A stretch of DNA of 64,000 bases from Gallionellaceae bacterium. Lineage in GTDB: Bacteria > Pseudomonadota > Gammaproteobacteria > Burkholderiales > Gallionellaceae. The position numbers and the translations under genes are program-made. The first letter of the stretch is position 1; each line of letters opens with the position of its first letter. The notes under the pieces were generated by a model, which made no database searches, had not been told where the DNA came from, and saw only the letters and a list, made by a program, of their open reading frames with translations. The DNA is taken from positions 97,905-161,904 of the forward strand of contig JAIELH010000011.1 of NCBI GenBank assembly GCA_019753125.1. Direction: 5' to 3'. This document shows, in pieces, positions 55,037 through 64,000 of this stretch.

Positions 55037-55834
55037 ATGGATAACCTGATCGAGGTTAAAGACCTGCATTTTTCCTATGGCCCGCACAAGGTGCTGAAGG
55101 GCATCAATCTCACGATCCCCCGCGGGAAAGTGGTCGGGATCATGGGACCCAGCGGGTGCGGCAAATCCACGTTGCTGCGACACTTCGGCGGCCAGTTGCG
55201 CCCGGCGCAGGGTAGCGTGAACTTCATGGGACAGATTGTCCACCAGCTCAACAACGACGAACTGTACAAAATGCGCCTGAAAATGGGCATGATGTTTCAG
55301 GTCAGCGGCCTGTTCACCGACATGTCGGTTTTCGACAACCTGGCTTTTCCGTTGCGGGAACACACCGATTTGCCGGAAGAACTCATCCGTGATCTGGTGC
55401 TGATGAAGCTGCATGCGGTCGGCCTGCGCAACGCCAGGAACCTGATGCCTGGCGAGCTGTCGGGCGGCATGGAGCGCCGCGTGGCGCTGGCGCGGGCGAT
55501 CGCCAACGACCCCGCTCTGGTCATCTACGACGAGCCTTTTGCCGGGCTCGACCCGATTTCGCTCAACACCATTACAAACCTGATACGCAAGCTGAACGAC
55601 GCGCTTGGAACGACATCAATCGTCGTGACCTATGATCTGATGACCTCGCTCAAGATTATCGATTATATGTATTTCATTCGTGACGGCGTAGTAGCTGGAG
55701 CGGGTACCGTTGAAGAAATGACCAACTCACAAGACCCGGCTGTTTACCAGTTTATGCACGCCCAGCCGGACGGCCCAATCGCCTTCCAGTATCCCAGCAA
55801 ACCCTATGCGGAAGATTTGAACACCAAAGCCTGA
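55037..55834 (+). CDS. Orphan MlaF-like ABC transporter ATPase
   Basis: 265 residues. Walker A MGPSGCGKSTLL, Q-loop MFQVSGLFTDMSVFDN, signature LSGGMERRVALARAI, Walker B LVIYDEPFAGLDPIS, matching MlaF of the phospholipid-transport Mla system. The switch His that normally follows the fourth strand is Tyr here (VVTYDLMTS); I am not certain how common this is in betaproteobacterial homologues. No mlaE, mlaD, mlaC or mlaB follows, so it must work with subunits encoded elsewhere or be a stray paralogue. Confidence 0.87.
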   Translation: MDNLIEVKDLHFSYGPHKVLKGINLTIPRGKVVGIMGPSGCGKSTLLRHFGGQLRPAQGSVNFMGQIVHQLNNDELYKMRLKMGMMFQVSGLFTDMSVFDNLAFPLREHTDLPEELIRDLVLMKLHAVGLRNARNLMPGELSGGMERRVALARAIANDPALVIYDEPFAGLDPISLNTITNLIRKLNDALGTTSIVVTYDLMTSLKIIDYMYFIRDGVVAGAGTVEEMTNSQDPAVYQFMHAQPDGPIAFQYPSKPYAEDLNTKA

Positions 55835-55898
55835 GCTATTGCAGCGGCGTGGTGCGTGCCCTTTGTAAAACTAATTGGATGCTGAATCCATTAGCTCT

Positions 55899-55938
55899 GT
55901 AGGGTGCGCTTGCGCATCATGGCGCATGAAATGCACCC
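55899..55938. repeat. Imperfect palindrome
   Basis: GGGTGC...GCACCC outer arms and TGCGC/GCGCA inner arms (55911-55926), five bases past the stop of the 52-residue ORF on the minus strand. It resembles the GTAGGGTG family at 16908. Confidence 0.5.
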
Positions 55939-55943
55939 CACGC

Positions 55944-56102
55944 TTATTTGCCTGTCTTGGCGGGAGGCGTGGGAGATTTGCGCACGACAAAGGGAGTACC
56001 GGTTTGCTCGGCTAGTTGGCGTGCCTTCTCGAAAGCGCGCATCAGCGCTTGTGGGACTTTTTGCAGATATGGGCCATTCAAGTGCGAAACAGGCACTTTC
56101 AT
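55944..56102 (-). CDS. Small ORF, 52 residues, unknown
   Basis: Reads MKVPVSHLNGPYLQKVPQAL then a helix (MRAFEKARQLAEQTGTPFVV) and a basic tail RKSPTPPAKTGK. The composition looks like a real small protein. It overlaps the preceding tiny ORF by ATGA and has AAGGG upstream. Function unknown. Confidence 0.5.
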   Translation of the reverse strand: MKVPVSHLNGPYLQKVPQALMRAFEKARQLAEQTGTPFVVRKSPTPPAKTGK

Positions 56103-56203
56103 TTGTATTGCCCTTCATCTAACAACATGGGCGGCGTGTCCAAATTATCGGACAGTTGCCAGCTATCTACCGGCAACTTGTAGCGCCCAAATCCTGATGC
56201 CAT
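56099..56203 (-). CDS. Small ORF, 34 residues, unknown
   Basis: MASGFGRYKLPVDSWQLSDN and a short acidic end; GGGGG lies nine bases upstream of the ATG. A longer start at 56218 is possible. It follows folA by 28 bases and overlaps the 52-residue ORF, so the two could be a minor tail of the thyA-folA operon or the 3' remnant of a lost gene. Confidence 0.35.
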   Translation of the reverse strand: MASGFGRYKLPVDSWQLSDNLDTPPMLLDEGQYK

Positions 56204-56231
56204 GGATAACACCCCCATAAGCCGGCAAGCT

Positions 56232-56732
56232 TCATGCCGTATACCGCCGATATTCGACAAAGTGATATTCCAGCGGTTGCGGTGTTTCCTGCCAGCGTAC
56301 CTCACGCGACACTTCCCGCCACTCATCACTGCTTAATGGCGGAAAATGCGCATCGCCTGCCATGCCCTGCTGGATTTCGGTGATGTAGAGCGTACTCACC
56401 AGCGGCAAGGCTTGTGTGTACAGCTCTGCCCCGCCGACCACAAAAGCTTTTTCATCGTCCGCACAAGCGGCAATCGCCTCTTGCAGCGAGTGCGCGATGA
56501 TGCAGCCTTCTATTGTTAAATTGCGGTCGCGCGTCACCACTACCGTCGTGCGCCCCGGCAGCGGCTTGCCGATCGAATCAAACGTCTTGCGCCCCATGAT
56601 CATGTAGTGCCCCATCGTGAGCGCCTTGAAATGCTTAAGGTCTTCCGGAATGCGCCACGGCAATGTGTTGTCGATGCCGATGGTACGGTTGGTTGCCATC
56701 GCGACAATGAGCGCAAGCATCGGTTTTTTCAT
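56232..56732 (-). CDS. folA: Dihydrofolate reductase
   Basis: 166 residues: [50 protein letters not shown] and [15 protein letters not shown]. It regenerates tetrahydrofolate used by ThyA. Start overlaps the thyA stop by four bases. Confidence 0.97.
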   Translation of the reverse strand: MKKPMLALIVAMATNRTIGIDNTLPWRIPEDLKHFKALTMGHYMIMGRKTFDSIGKPLPGRTTVVVTRDRNLTIEGCIIAHSLQEAIAACADDEKAFVVGGAELYTQALPLVSTLYITEIQQGMAGDAHFPPLSSDEWREVSREVRWQETPQPLEYHFVEYRRYTA

Positions 56733-57523
56733 ACCGCTACCGGCGCCTTGATCGCCGGATGTGGGTCGTATCCCTCAAGCGTGAAGTCTTCATATTTGAA
56801 ACCGAAGATGTCTTTCACGCCGGAGTTGATGCGCATGGTCGGCAGCGGGCGCGGTTCGCGCGACAGTTGCAGTTGTGTCTGTTCCAGATGATTCAGGTAC
56901 AAGTGCGCATCGCCGAAAGTATGCACGAAGCCGCCGGGTTTCAGGCCGCACACCTGCGCCATCATCAGCGTCAGCAACGCGTAAGAGGCGATATTGAACG
57001 GCACGCCGAGGAAAATGTCGGCGCTGCGCTGGTAGAGCTGGCAGGATAACTTGCCGTCCGCCACATAAAACTGGAAGAACGCATGGCACGGCGCCAGTGC
57101 CATTTTGTCGAGCTCTCCGACATTCCACGCCGAAACGATCAGGCGGCGCGAGTCGGGGTTCTTTTTGATCTGCTCGACAACGTCGGCGATCTGGTCCACC
57201 GTGCGTCCGTTCGCCGTGGCCCACGAGCGCCATTGTTTGCCGTACACCGGGCCGAGATTGCCGTACTGGTCCGCCCATTCGTCCCAGATCGACACACCGT
57301 TTTCTTTCAGATAGCGGATGTTGGTGTCGCCCTGAAGGAACCATAGCAGCTCGTGCACAATGGATTTCATGTGGCACTTCTTGGTGGTGGCCAGCGGAAA
57401 TCCGTCTTGCAAGTTGAAGCGCATCTGGTAACCGAACACGCTGACCGTGCCGGTGCCGGTACGGTCGGATTTTTTTGTGCCATGGGTCAGCACGTGCTGC
57501 ATCAGGTCAAGATATTGGCGCAT
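56729..57523 (-). CDS. thyA: Thymidylate synthase
   Basis: 264 residues, the exact E. coli length. [20 protein letters not shown], catalytic Cys in [30 protein letters not shown] and a C-terminal APVAV. It converts dUMP to dTMP. thyA-folA is a standard operon. Confidence 0.98.
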   Translation of the reverse strand: MRQYLDLMQHVLTHGTKKSDRTGTGTVSVFGYQMRFNLQDGFPLATTKKCHMKSIVHELLWFLQGDTNIRYLKENGVSIWDEWADQYGNLGPVYGKQWRSWATANGRTVDQIADVVEQIKKNPDSRRLIVSAWNVGELDKMALAPCHAFFQFYVADGKLSCQLYQRSADIFLGVPFNIASYALLTLMMAQVCGLKPGGFVHTFGDAHLYLNHLEQTQLQLSREPRPLPTMRINSGVKDIFGFKYEDFTLEGYDPHPAIKAPVAV

Positions 57524-57571
57524 GATAAAGCCCGTATAATTACGGCATTGAACAACTTTTTCGAGGACGCC

Positions 57572-59014
57572 ATGCTAGCACAACTCACGCTATCCCAGAC
57601 CCTGCCCGCCACTCCGTCGGCCACGCACCTGCTGGTGCTGCTGCCCAAAGCAAAAGCGCTGCCCAAAGATGCGCCGCATCACGAATTGCTTGCTGCCGTG
57701 CTCAAGCGCCGCGACATGAAAATGGATGAACTGGCGAAATCGCCGGTTGCCGCGAATGCCGCAAACGGCGCGCTGGTGGCGTGGGGCATGCTGGATTTCG
57801 AGAAAGACATGTTTGCGCAGCAAGTGCAGGTGCGCAAGGCGTTGCAGTTGTTGCTGGGAGAAAGCCCGAAGAGCATCGCCATCGCCGTGCTCGGCAACGA
57901 TGCGCAGCGCAGGCGCGCCGCCGAACTGGCGGTATACGGCGCATGGGTGAACGGCGCGCTGCTGCCGGTGCACAAGCAAAAGAACGAGCGCAAGCCGCTA
58001 CAAAAGATCGAGCTGTTCGGCTACAGCGACAAAAAAACCTTCGCGCCGCTCAAGGCGCAGGCGGAAGGCAACCTGTTGTGCCGCACACTGACCGTGCTGC
58101 CGCCGAACGAACTGACGCCCGGCCTGTACCGCAAGCGGATCGAGGAGATCGCCAAGCAACACGGCTGGCGGCATGAAGAATTCGACATGAAGAAGCTGCG
58201 CAAGATCGGCGCGGGCGCGTTCGTCGCGGTGGCGCAGGGCAGCGATCCGGAAGACGCAGCGATCGTGCATCTGTCGTACCGGCACCCCAAGGCGAAGCAA
58301 ACCCTTGCGCTGGTCGGCAAGGGCATCTGCTTCGATACCGGCGGGCACAACCTCAAACCGTCGCGCTACATGCACAACATGCACGAGGACATGAACGGCT
58401 CTGCGGTGGCGCTCGGCATCCTGCTTGCCGCGACGCAAAACAAATTGGCGGTGAACCTCGACTGCTGGCTGGCGCTGGCGCAGAACCACATCAGCCCCAA
58501 GGCGTACAAGCAGAACGACATCGTCACGGCGCTGAACGGCACCACGATCGAAATCATCCACACCGATGCCGAGGGCAGGATGGTGCTGGCCGACACATTA
58601 ACATTGGCAGCACGTGCCAAGCCCGGCCTGATAATCGATTTCGCGACGCTCACCGGCAGCATGGCAACGGCGCTCGGCGAACGTTACTCGGGTGTATTGG
58701 GCAACCGCGACGATCTGGTGCAACGCGCAGTGAATATCGGCAAGCAAAGCGGCGAACGGCTGTGCGCCTTCCCAATCGACGATGACTATGAGGCTGGGCT
58801 GGAATCAAAGGTCGCCGACATCAAGCAATGCGCACAGGCCGGCGAAGCCGACCACATCCTCGCGGCGCGCTTCCTGAAACGTTTTGTCGATGATGTGCCG
58901 TGGCTGCACATCGACCTTTCCTCGAGCCGCTGCGAAAACGGGCTGGGCATCGTCGCGAGCGACGTGACCGGGTTTGGCGTGGCGTGGGGGTTGGGAATGC
59001 TGGCAACAGCCTGA
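57572..59014 (+). CDS. M17 leucyl aminopeptidase family protein
   Basis: 480 residues. The metal-binding core is [33 protein letters not shown] and [15 protein letters not shown]. The last has His where classical PepA has Asn, and the GHNLKPS segment differs from GISLKPS, so this is the second M17 subfamily and not PepA itself. An N-terminal macro-like domain spans about 1-150. A TATAAT lies at 57535-57540. Confidence 0.9.
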   Translation: MLAQLTLSQTLPATPSATHLLVLLPKAKALPKDAPHHELLAAVLKRRDMKMDELAKSPVAANAANGALVAWGMLDFEKDMFAQQVQVRKALQLLLGESPKSIAIAVLGNDAQRRRAAELAVYGAWVNGALLPVHKQKNERKPLQKIELFGYSDKKTFAPLKAQAEGNLLCRTLTVLPPNELTPGLYRKRIEEIAKQHGWRHEEFDMKKLRKIGAGAFVAVAQGSDPEDAAIVHLSYRHPKAKQTLALVGKGICFDTGGHNLKPSRYMHNMHEDMNGSAVALGILLAATQNKLAVNLDCWLALAQNHISPKAYKQNDIVTALNGTTIEIIHTDAEGRMVLADTLTLAARAKPGLIIDFATLTGSMATALGERYSGVLGNRDDLVQRAVNIGKQSGERLCAFPIDDDYEAGLESKVADIKQCAQAGEADHILAARFLKRFVDDVPWLHIDLSSSRCENGLGIVASDVTGFGVAWGLGMLATA

Positions 59015-59039
59015 TCGGCGCCAGCCGGCAATCAAAATT

Positions 59040-59312
59040 GGGAACCTCTGATTAAGCCAAACATGGCCGCGCACGCGGCTTTGCGGGATGGGGTGCAAGG
59101 AAAGCGACGACGCAAATGGTTATTCCATTTGCTAGGAGCTTGACGCCGCAGATCGCCCGCAAAGCCCGTGCCCGCAAGGGTTGCGACAAAAACGGTCGCT
59201 CACGGCGTTGCGCTCCTCGGCATCGTAGAATAACTACGACCAGCGTCGCGCGCCTTGCGGTCATCCCGTTTTTGTCGCAATGCGGCTATGTTTGGCTTAA
59301 TCAGAGGTTCCC
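59040..59312. mobile_element. MITE-like element, 273 bp
   Basis: Terminal inverted repeats of 31 bp with one mismatch: left 59040-59070 (GGGAACCTCTGATTAAGCCA onward), right 59282-59312. An inner pair TTGCGACAAAAACGG/CCGTTTTTGTCGCAA flanks a GGCATCGTAG segment. No transposase frame. It begins 26 bases after the aminopeptidase stop. Confidence 0.85.
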
Positions 59313-59394
59313 TAAAGCCGCTCGATCATTGAGGGCAAAAACCAATATTCCGGCATAATCAAATTCTGTAAATTTGCAGCATCACTACGCAACC

Positions 59395-60231
59395 ATGCAT
59401 ATTGATACCGAGCAAGCCATAAAAGAACTGGTCGCCAACGGCATCCGGCTTCCGCCGCAACCCAAGGTCATGATCGAGTTGCAACAGAAGCTCGCCTCCA
59501 ACAATTGCAGCATGAGCGATCTGGGTCAAATCATATCCGGCGATCCGGGCATAACCGCGATGCTGTTCAAGGTGGCCCGCTCGCCGGCATTCGGCGGCGG
59601 CAAGCAGCTTGATTCGGTCGAACAGGTGCTGATGGTGATCGGCATCAAACAAACCTGCAACCTGGTGCAGGCGATATCGCTGTCCGCCAGCATTTCAGAC
59701 GCAACGCGCAAATCTTTCGAGATATTCTGGACGCGTTCGCAGGAAATCGCACAGATCGCAGCATTGATCGCCGAAGACCGTGTTTCGGTATGCAACATCT
59801 TCCCGGACCAGGCGTATATGGCCGGAATTTTTCACGAGTGTGGCGTACCGGTGCTAATGCAGCGATTCCCCGATTACTGCAATAAGTTGCATCTGGATAC
59901 CGCCGCCTGCTGGCCGAGCCTTGCCGAAGAAGACGCGCTCTATAACGTCGATCATTGCAGTATCGGCTATCTGGTGGCGCGTCATTGGAAGCTGCCGGAC
60001 TTCATTTGCCATGCAATCATGTATCACCATGAGATGCCGCAAGAAGAGCGCGGCACGGTGCGCACGCTGATCGCAATCCTGCAATTGGCGATCCATTTTT
60101 ACCACCTTATTACCCGCACCGAGCATCAGCTCTGGTGGAAAATACGCGATGATGTGCTGTCAGAACTCGGCATTTCCCAGGATGGCGAGCAGGCGTACTA
60201 CGAGGAAATCAGCGAACAATTTCTGTCCTGA
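59395..60231 (+). CDS. HDOD domain protein
   Basis: 278 residues made of one HDOD domain: LPPQPKVMIELQQKLASNN, ISGDPGITAMLFKVARSPAFGG, AYMAGIFHECGVPVL and HCSIGYLVARHWKLPDFICHAIMYHHE. HDOD proteins are non-catalytic relatives of HD phosphohydrolases in signalling. ATG 59395 is chosen by homology. Confidence 0.93.
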   Translation: MHIDTEQAIKELVANGIRLPPQPKVMIELQQKLASNNCSMSDLGQIISGDPGITAMLFKVARSPAFGGGKQLDSVEQVLMVIGIKQTCNLVQAISLSASISDATRKSFEIFWTRSQEIAQIAALIAEDRVSVCNIFPDQAYMAGIFHECGVPVLMQRFPDYCNKLHLDTAACWPSLAEEDALYNVDHCSIGYLVARHWKLPDFICHAIMYHHEMPQEERGTVRTLIAILQLAIHFYHLITRTEHQLWWKIRDDVLSELGISQDGEQAYYEEISEQFLS

Positions 60232-60253
60232 CCGAATAATCTCACGGCGATGG

Positions 60254-63031
60254 TCATCCGCTGTTGCGCAAGCCGGTGGCGATGCCGTTGATCGTCAGGT
60301 GGATCGCGCGTTTCACCTGTTCGTCGTTATCGCCGGCGCGGTAGCGTTGCAACAGCGCTACTTGCAGGTGGTTGAGCGGATCGATGTACGGCGTGCGCGT
60401 CAGCAGGCTGCGCGCAAACGCCGGGTTGTCCTGCAACAGCGAGGTGTTGCCGGTGACGGCGAACAGCATCCTGACGGTATCTTCCCACTCGCCGTTGATC
60501 GCGCCGAAGATCCGTTCGCGCAACGCCACGTCCTCGACCAGTTCGGCATAGCCCGAGGCGATGCCCATATCGGTCTTGGACAGCACCATATCCATGTTGG
60601 ACATCAGGCCGCGAAAGAACGCCCAGTTTTTATACATCGCCTGCAACTGCGCGAGCCCGGTCTCACCTTCCTGTACGATGAATTGTTTGACTGCGCTGCC
60701 GAAGCCGAACCAGCCCGGCAGCAGCGTGCGGTTCAGCCCCCAGCTGAACACCCACGGAATCGCGCGCAAATCCTCGATCCTGTCGCCTGCCTTGCGTGAC
60801 GAGGGGCGGCTGCCGATGTTGAGCTCGGCGATTTCGCGGATCGGGGTGGCGGTGAAAAAATATTCGGTGAAGCCGGGAGTCTCATACACCAGCCTGCGAT
60901 AGGCGGCGAAAGCATCCTGGCTCAACAATTCCATGATGCGGTGATATTCCGGCATCGTGCTGTCCGCGCCGTGGTGGTGCAGCAGCGTGGCCTCCATCGT
61001 CGCGGCGATCAGCGTTTCCAGATTGCGCCTGCCGATCTCCGGGTTGGAGTATTTGCTGGAAATCACTTCGCCCTGTTCGGTGATACGGATCTGCCCGTTC
61101 ACGCTGCCGGGCGGCTGCGCCAGGATCGCATCGTAGCTGGGGCCGCCGCCGCGGCCCACCGTGCCGCCGCGACCGTGGAACAGGCGTAATTCGACACCGT
61201 GTTTGGCGAACACCTTCACCAGTTCGACTTCAGCTTTGTAGAGCTCCCAGTTGGCGGTGATATACCCGCCGTCCTTGTTGCTGTCGGAATAACCAAGCAT
61301 CACTTCCTGCGTGTTGCCGCGACTGGCCAGCAGTTTGCGGTAATACGGTAGCGCGAACAGTTCGTCCATGATGCTGCCGCAGCCGCGCAGGTCTTCGATG
61401 GTCTCGAACAACGGGATGATATTGACGTGCAGCCGGGGCACATCGCCACCTTCAAGCAATCCGGCCTGTTGCAGCATCAATGCGAGTTCCAGCATGTCGC
61501 TTACCGCATCGGTCTTGGAAATGATGTGGTTGGGCAACGCGGCGCATCCGAAGCGCCGCTGGATTTGTGCGGCAGCCTGCATGATGCGCAACTCGCCTTG
61601 CGCCACCGGCGTGTATTGTTCCAGATCGGAGATCAATGGCTTGCCGGCCTGCAATGCGGCCAGCAGCACTTCGCGGCGCATGGCTTCATCCAGATCTTTG
61701 TAATTGGCTTTGCCGCTGCTGTGCGAGAGCAGCTCGCTGACGGTCTGCTCGTGGATTGCGCTGTGCTGGCGCATGTCCAGCGGCGCCAGATGAAAGCCGA
61801 AGACTTCCGCAGAGCGGCGCAGATCGGCGATGCGGCCGCGCGCCAGATGTAGCGCGCCATGTTTGAGCAGCGAACCGATCAGCACATCCAGATCGCCGAT
61901 GAATTCTTGTGGCGTGGCATACGGCTGCGCGTGCCTGTCCAGCGGCGGCAGATGCGCTATCTCGTGCCCGAGTTGCTTCGCGGTAGCGGAAAGGCGCGAA
62001 TAGACCAGAATCAACGCACGCCGGTACGGTTCGTCCTTGCGGCTGGCGGCCTGATCCGGCGAGGCATCGGAGAGTTTGCGCAGCTCATCGCTGACTTCCA
62101 CCAACCGGTCGGTCAAGCTCAGGCGCGCACCGAGAACATGCGTTTCGTTGAGGTAATGTTCGAGCGCCAGCGCGGAATGCTGCTGCACCGCATCCTGCAT
62201 CACATCGTGCGTGACAAACGGGTTGCCGTCGCGGTCGCCGCCGATCCAGCTACCCACCCGCAGCAACGGCGGCACACGGACGCCTCGATCGAAGCGCGCC
62301 TCCAGTTGCTTTTCCAGGCTGGCATAAACCCTCGGAATTTCGCCGAGAAACGTATAGCGGTAAAACTCCAGGCCGTTCTTGATCTCGTCGCGTACAGTTA
62401 ACCTATCAGTGCGCAACATGCGTGTCTGCCACAGCAGCAGCACAAAACGGCGCAACGCCTCTTCGTTGTCGACCAGCTCCTCCGGCGTCATGTCCACTCG
62501 GTCGCGCTCGGACAGCAGGCTTGAAATGACCAACTGGCAATCGAGAATGCTCTTGCGCTGCACCTCGGTGGGGTGGGCGGTCAACACTGGAGAAATCAGC
62601 GCATTGTCGAGGAAGGATTGCAGCGCTTTCTTGCCGATATGCCGTTCTCCGATGCGTTCCAGCGCCAATTGCAGGCTGCCGTCTTTCGGCGCCGAACCCG
62701 CCTTGAGATGGGCGCGATGGCGGCGGTTATGATGCAGGTCTTCGGCGATGTTGGAAAGCTGCGAGAAATAACTGAAGGCGCGCACCACCGACAGCGTTTC
62801 GCCCGGGCTCAGCGCATCGAGCGTCTGTTCCAGCAATATACGGTCGCGCTCGTCGTGTGTTTTGCGGAACCGCACCGCGATGCGGCGCACATTCTCGATT
62901 AACTGAAAAGACTTTTCGCCTTCCTGCTCGCGCAACGTGTCGCCGAAAATGCGGCCCAACAGGCGCACATCTTCGCGTAGCGGCAGGTCCTTGCTGGAAA
63001 TATCGGCAGGTGCGTAAAACAGGTTCATCAT
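60254..63031 (-). CDS. ppc: Phosphoenolpyruvate carboxylase
   Basis: 925 residues. Catalytic segments are TAHPTEVQRKSILDC (His), GSWIGGDRDGNPFVT, GYSDSNKDGGYITANW and FHGRGGTVGRGGGPSYDAI; the C-terminus ends RNSG as in nearly all PEPC. It makes oxaloacetate from PEP and bicarbonate. Divergent from hemC. Confidence 0.98.
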   Translation of the reverse strand: MMNLFYAPADISSKDLPLREDVRLLGRIFGDTLREQEGEKSFQLIENVRRIAVRFRKTHDERDRILLEQTLDALSPGETLSVVRAFSYFSQLSNIAEDLHHNRRHRAHLKAGSAPKDGSLQLALERIGERHIGKKALQSFLDNALISPVLTAHPTEVQRKSILDCQLVISSLLSERDRVDMTPEELVDNEEALRRFVLLLWQTRMLRTDRLTVRDEIKNGLEFYRYTFLGEIPRVYASLEKQLEARFDRGVRVPPLLRVGSWIGGDRDGNPFVTHDVMQDAVQQHSALALEHYLNETHVLGARLSLTDRLVEVSDELRKLSDASPDQAASRKDEPYRRALILVYSRLSATAKQLGHEIAHLPPLDRHAQPYATPQEFIGDLDVLIGSLLKHGALHLARGRIADLRRSAEVFGFHLAPLDMRQHSAIHEQTVSELLSHSSGKANYKDLDEAMRREVLLAALQAGKPLISDLEQYTPVAQGELRIMQAAAQIQRRFGCAALPNHIISKTDAVSDMLELALMLQQAGLLEGGDVPRLHVNIIPLFETIEDLRGCGSIMDELFALPYYRKLLASRGNTQEVMLGYSDSNKDGGYITANWELYKAEVELVKVFAKHGVELRLFHGRGGTVGRGGGPSYDAILAQPPGSVNGQIRITEQGEVISSKYSNPEIGRRNLETLIAATMEATLLHHHGADSTMPEYHRIMELLSQDAFAAYRRLVYETPGFTEYFFTATPIREIAELNIGSRPSSRKAGDRIEDLRAIPWVFSWGLNRTLLPGWFGFGSAVKQFIVQEGETGLAQLQAMYKNWAFFRGLMSNMDMVLSKTDMGIASGYAELVEDVALRERIFGAINGEWEDTVRMLFAVTGNTSLLQDNPAFARSLLTRTPYIDPLNHLQVALLQRYRAGDNDEQVKRAIHLTINGIATGLRNSG

Positions 63032-63042
63032 TTGGAGCCTAC

Positions 63043-63070
63043 TTCAGTGCGATACCCCTCATGTTAGAAT
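63043..63070 (+). promoter_or_regulatory. Putative hemC promoter
   Basis: TTCAGT (63043-63048), 16-base spacer, TAGAAT (63065-63070), 52 bases before the hemC ATG. Confidence 0.45.
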
Positions 63071-63122
63071 ACGCCGCATTCCAGTCGCATAATCAATCGG
63101 GCACAGAACCACAGGAAACAAA

Positions 63123-64000
63123 ATGAATCAGACATCTTCAACGATACCCTCGCGCTTGGTAATCGCTTCACGCGAAAGCGCGTTGGCCATGTGGCAAGCC
63201 GAACATATCCGTGACCGGCTGCGCGCATTATATCCGCAAACCGAGGTCAGCATTCTGGGCATGACCACGCAGGGCGACCAGATTCTCGACGTTACGCTGT
63301 CCAAGATCGGCGGCAAGGGCCTGTTTGTCAAAGAGCTGGAAACCGCGCTGGAAGACGGTCGCGCCGATCTGGCCGTGCACTCCCTGAAAGACGTGCCGAT
63401 GCACTTGCCGGAAGGTTTTGTGCTGGCGGCGATCGGCGAGCGCGAAGACCCACACGACGCGTTTGTATCAAACCAATATGAAAACCTGGCCGCATTGCCG
63501 GCCGGCAGCGTGGTCGGCACATCCAGCCTGCGCCGCGAAAGCCAGTTGCGCGCACGCTTCCCGCATCTGAAGATCGAACCGTTGCGCGGCAACGTGCAGA
63601 CCCGCTTGCGCAAGCTGGACGAAGGACAATATGCCGCGATCATCCTCGCCGCTGCCGGGCTGAAACGCCTCGGACTGGGCAGCCGCATTCGCGCGTTGAT
63701 CACCAGCGAAGACAGCCTGCCGGCAGTCGGGCAGGGTGCGTTGGGCATCGAATGCCGCGCCGACCGCGCCGATGTGATCGCGCTGTTGCAACCGCTGCAC
63801 CACCCCGACACCGCCGCCTGCGTGCTGGCGGAGCGCGCGATGAGCCGCGCGCTGGCGGGCAGTTGCCAGGTGCCGCTGGGCGGTTTTGCCCAGATCGCGA
63901 ACGGCGAGCTTCACCTGCGCGGTTTTGTGGCGAGCATCGACGGCCAGCGCATGGTACGCGACGAAGTGCGCGGCAAGCCTGCTGATGCCGAGCAACTCGG
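63123..64000 (+). CDS. hemC: Porphobilinogen deaminase (partial, C-terminus outside window)
   Basis: 292 residues are visible: [66 protein letters not shown] and the dipyrromethane-binding Cys in [13 protein letters not shown]. It polymerises four porphobilinogens to hydroxymethylbilane. AGGAA precedes the ATG. About 15-20 residues are missing at the right edge. Confidence 0.97.
   Translation, partial: MNQTSSTIPSRLVIASRESALAMWQAEHIRDRLRALYPQTEVSILGMTTQGDQILDVTLSKIGGKGLFVKELETALEDGRADLAVHSLKDVPMHLPEGFVLAAIGEREDPHDAFVSNQYENLAALPAGSVVGTSSLRRESQLRARFPHLKIEPLRGNVQTRLRKLDEGQYAAIILAAAGLKRLGLGSRIRALITSEDSLPAVGQGALGIECRADRADVIALLQPLHHPDTAACVLAERAMSRALAGSCQVPLGGFAQIANGELHLRGFVASIDGQRMVRDEVRGKPADAEQL

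Overview
The window reads as a chromosomal segment of a betaproteobacterium, most likely of the Nitrosomonadales/Gallionellaceae type. The grounds are gene content and order (glyQ-glyS-gmhB-plsC-ygjP, argB-nucleotidase-slmA, gpmI-envC-ctpA, aat-bpt-pyrD, secB-grxC-rhodanese), moderately high GC and protein sequence character. No rRNA, tRNA, CRISPR array, prophage or complete insertion sequence was found. The lineage assignment is inference; I could not run a search.

Layout. 1-4.1 kb (minus strand): the start of a pirin, a GGEEF diguanylate cyclase, and a NarL-type response regulator/histidine kinase pair. 4.3-11 kb (plus strand): an unusual cluster of acyl carrier protein, ketoacyl-ACP synthase, two small multidrug-resistance-type membrane proteins, a FemAB-like N-acyltransferase, an MtnX-like phosphatase, a class III aminotransferase and an alpha/beta hydrolase. 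It looks like a pathway for an amino-containing lipid or acyl-amide and is the first candidate for an undescribed system. 11-19 kb: lnt, a GIY-YIG protein, glyQS, gmhB, plsC, ygjP. 19-23 kb (minus): an acid-inducible-type basic amino acid decarboxylase, a small protein and the Fe-S carrier ApbC. 23-29 kb (plus): metG, argB, a nucleotidase, slmA, a DAHP synthase. 29-32 kb (minus): an EAL-HDOD protein and a PilZ-like protein. 32-35 kb (plus): aat, bpt, pyrD, trmL.

35-45.7 kb is one long minus-strand run. It starts with an ArsR-family repressor carrying two cysteines 66 residues apart (the spacing of the persulfide sensors BigR/SqrR). It continues with an RND adaptor, a type I sulfide:quinone oxidoreductase with all three catalytic cysteines, an RND pump and a DUF2892 membrane protein, then a PglL-like glycan ligase, rhodanese, glutaredoxin, secB, an SH3 protein and gpsA. 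A promoter whose -10 box lies in a perfect palindrome sits between the repressor and the pump operon. This is the second candidate system: a sulfide-responsive SQR-RND efflux module. 46-50 kb: gpmI-envC-ctpA. 50-64 kb: a double-receiver protein, an EamA exporter with a candidate attenuator leader, the ABC-F protein YheS, a KTSC protein, an orphan MlaF-like ATPase, two tiny ORFs, folA-thyA, an M17 aminopeptidase, an HDOD protein, ppc and the start of hemC.

A third theme is repeats. Two MITE-like elements with long terminal inverted repeats (45667-45843 and 59040-59312) and several nested palindromes lie at gene edges. Short palindromic or repeat-like segments are also inserted in frame inside metG, yheS and bpt and have been translated without breaking the genes, much like the palindromic elements known in Rickettsia.
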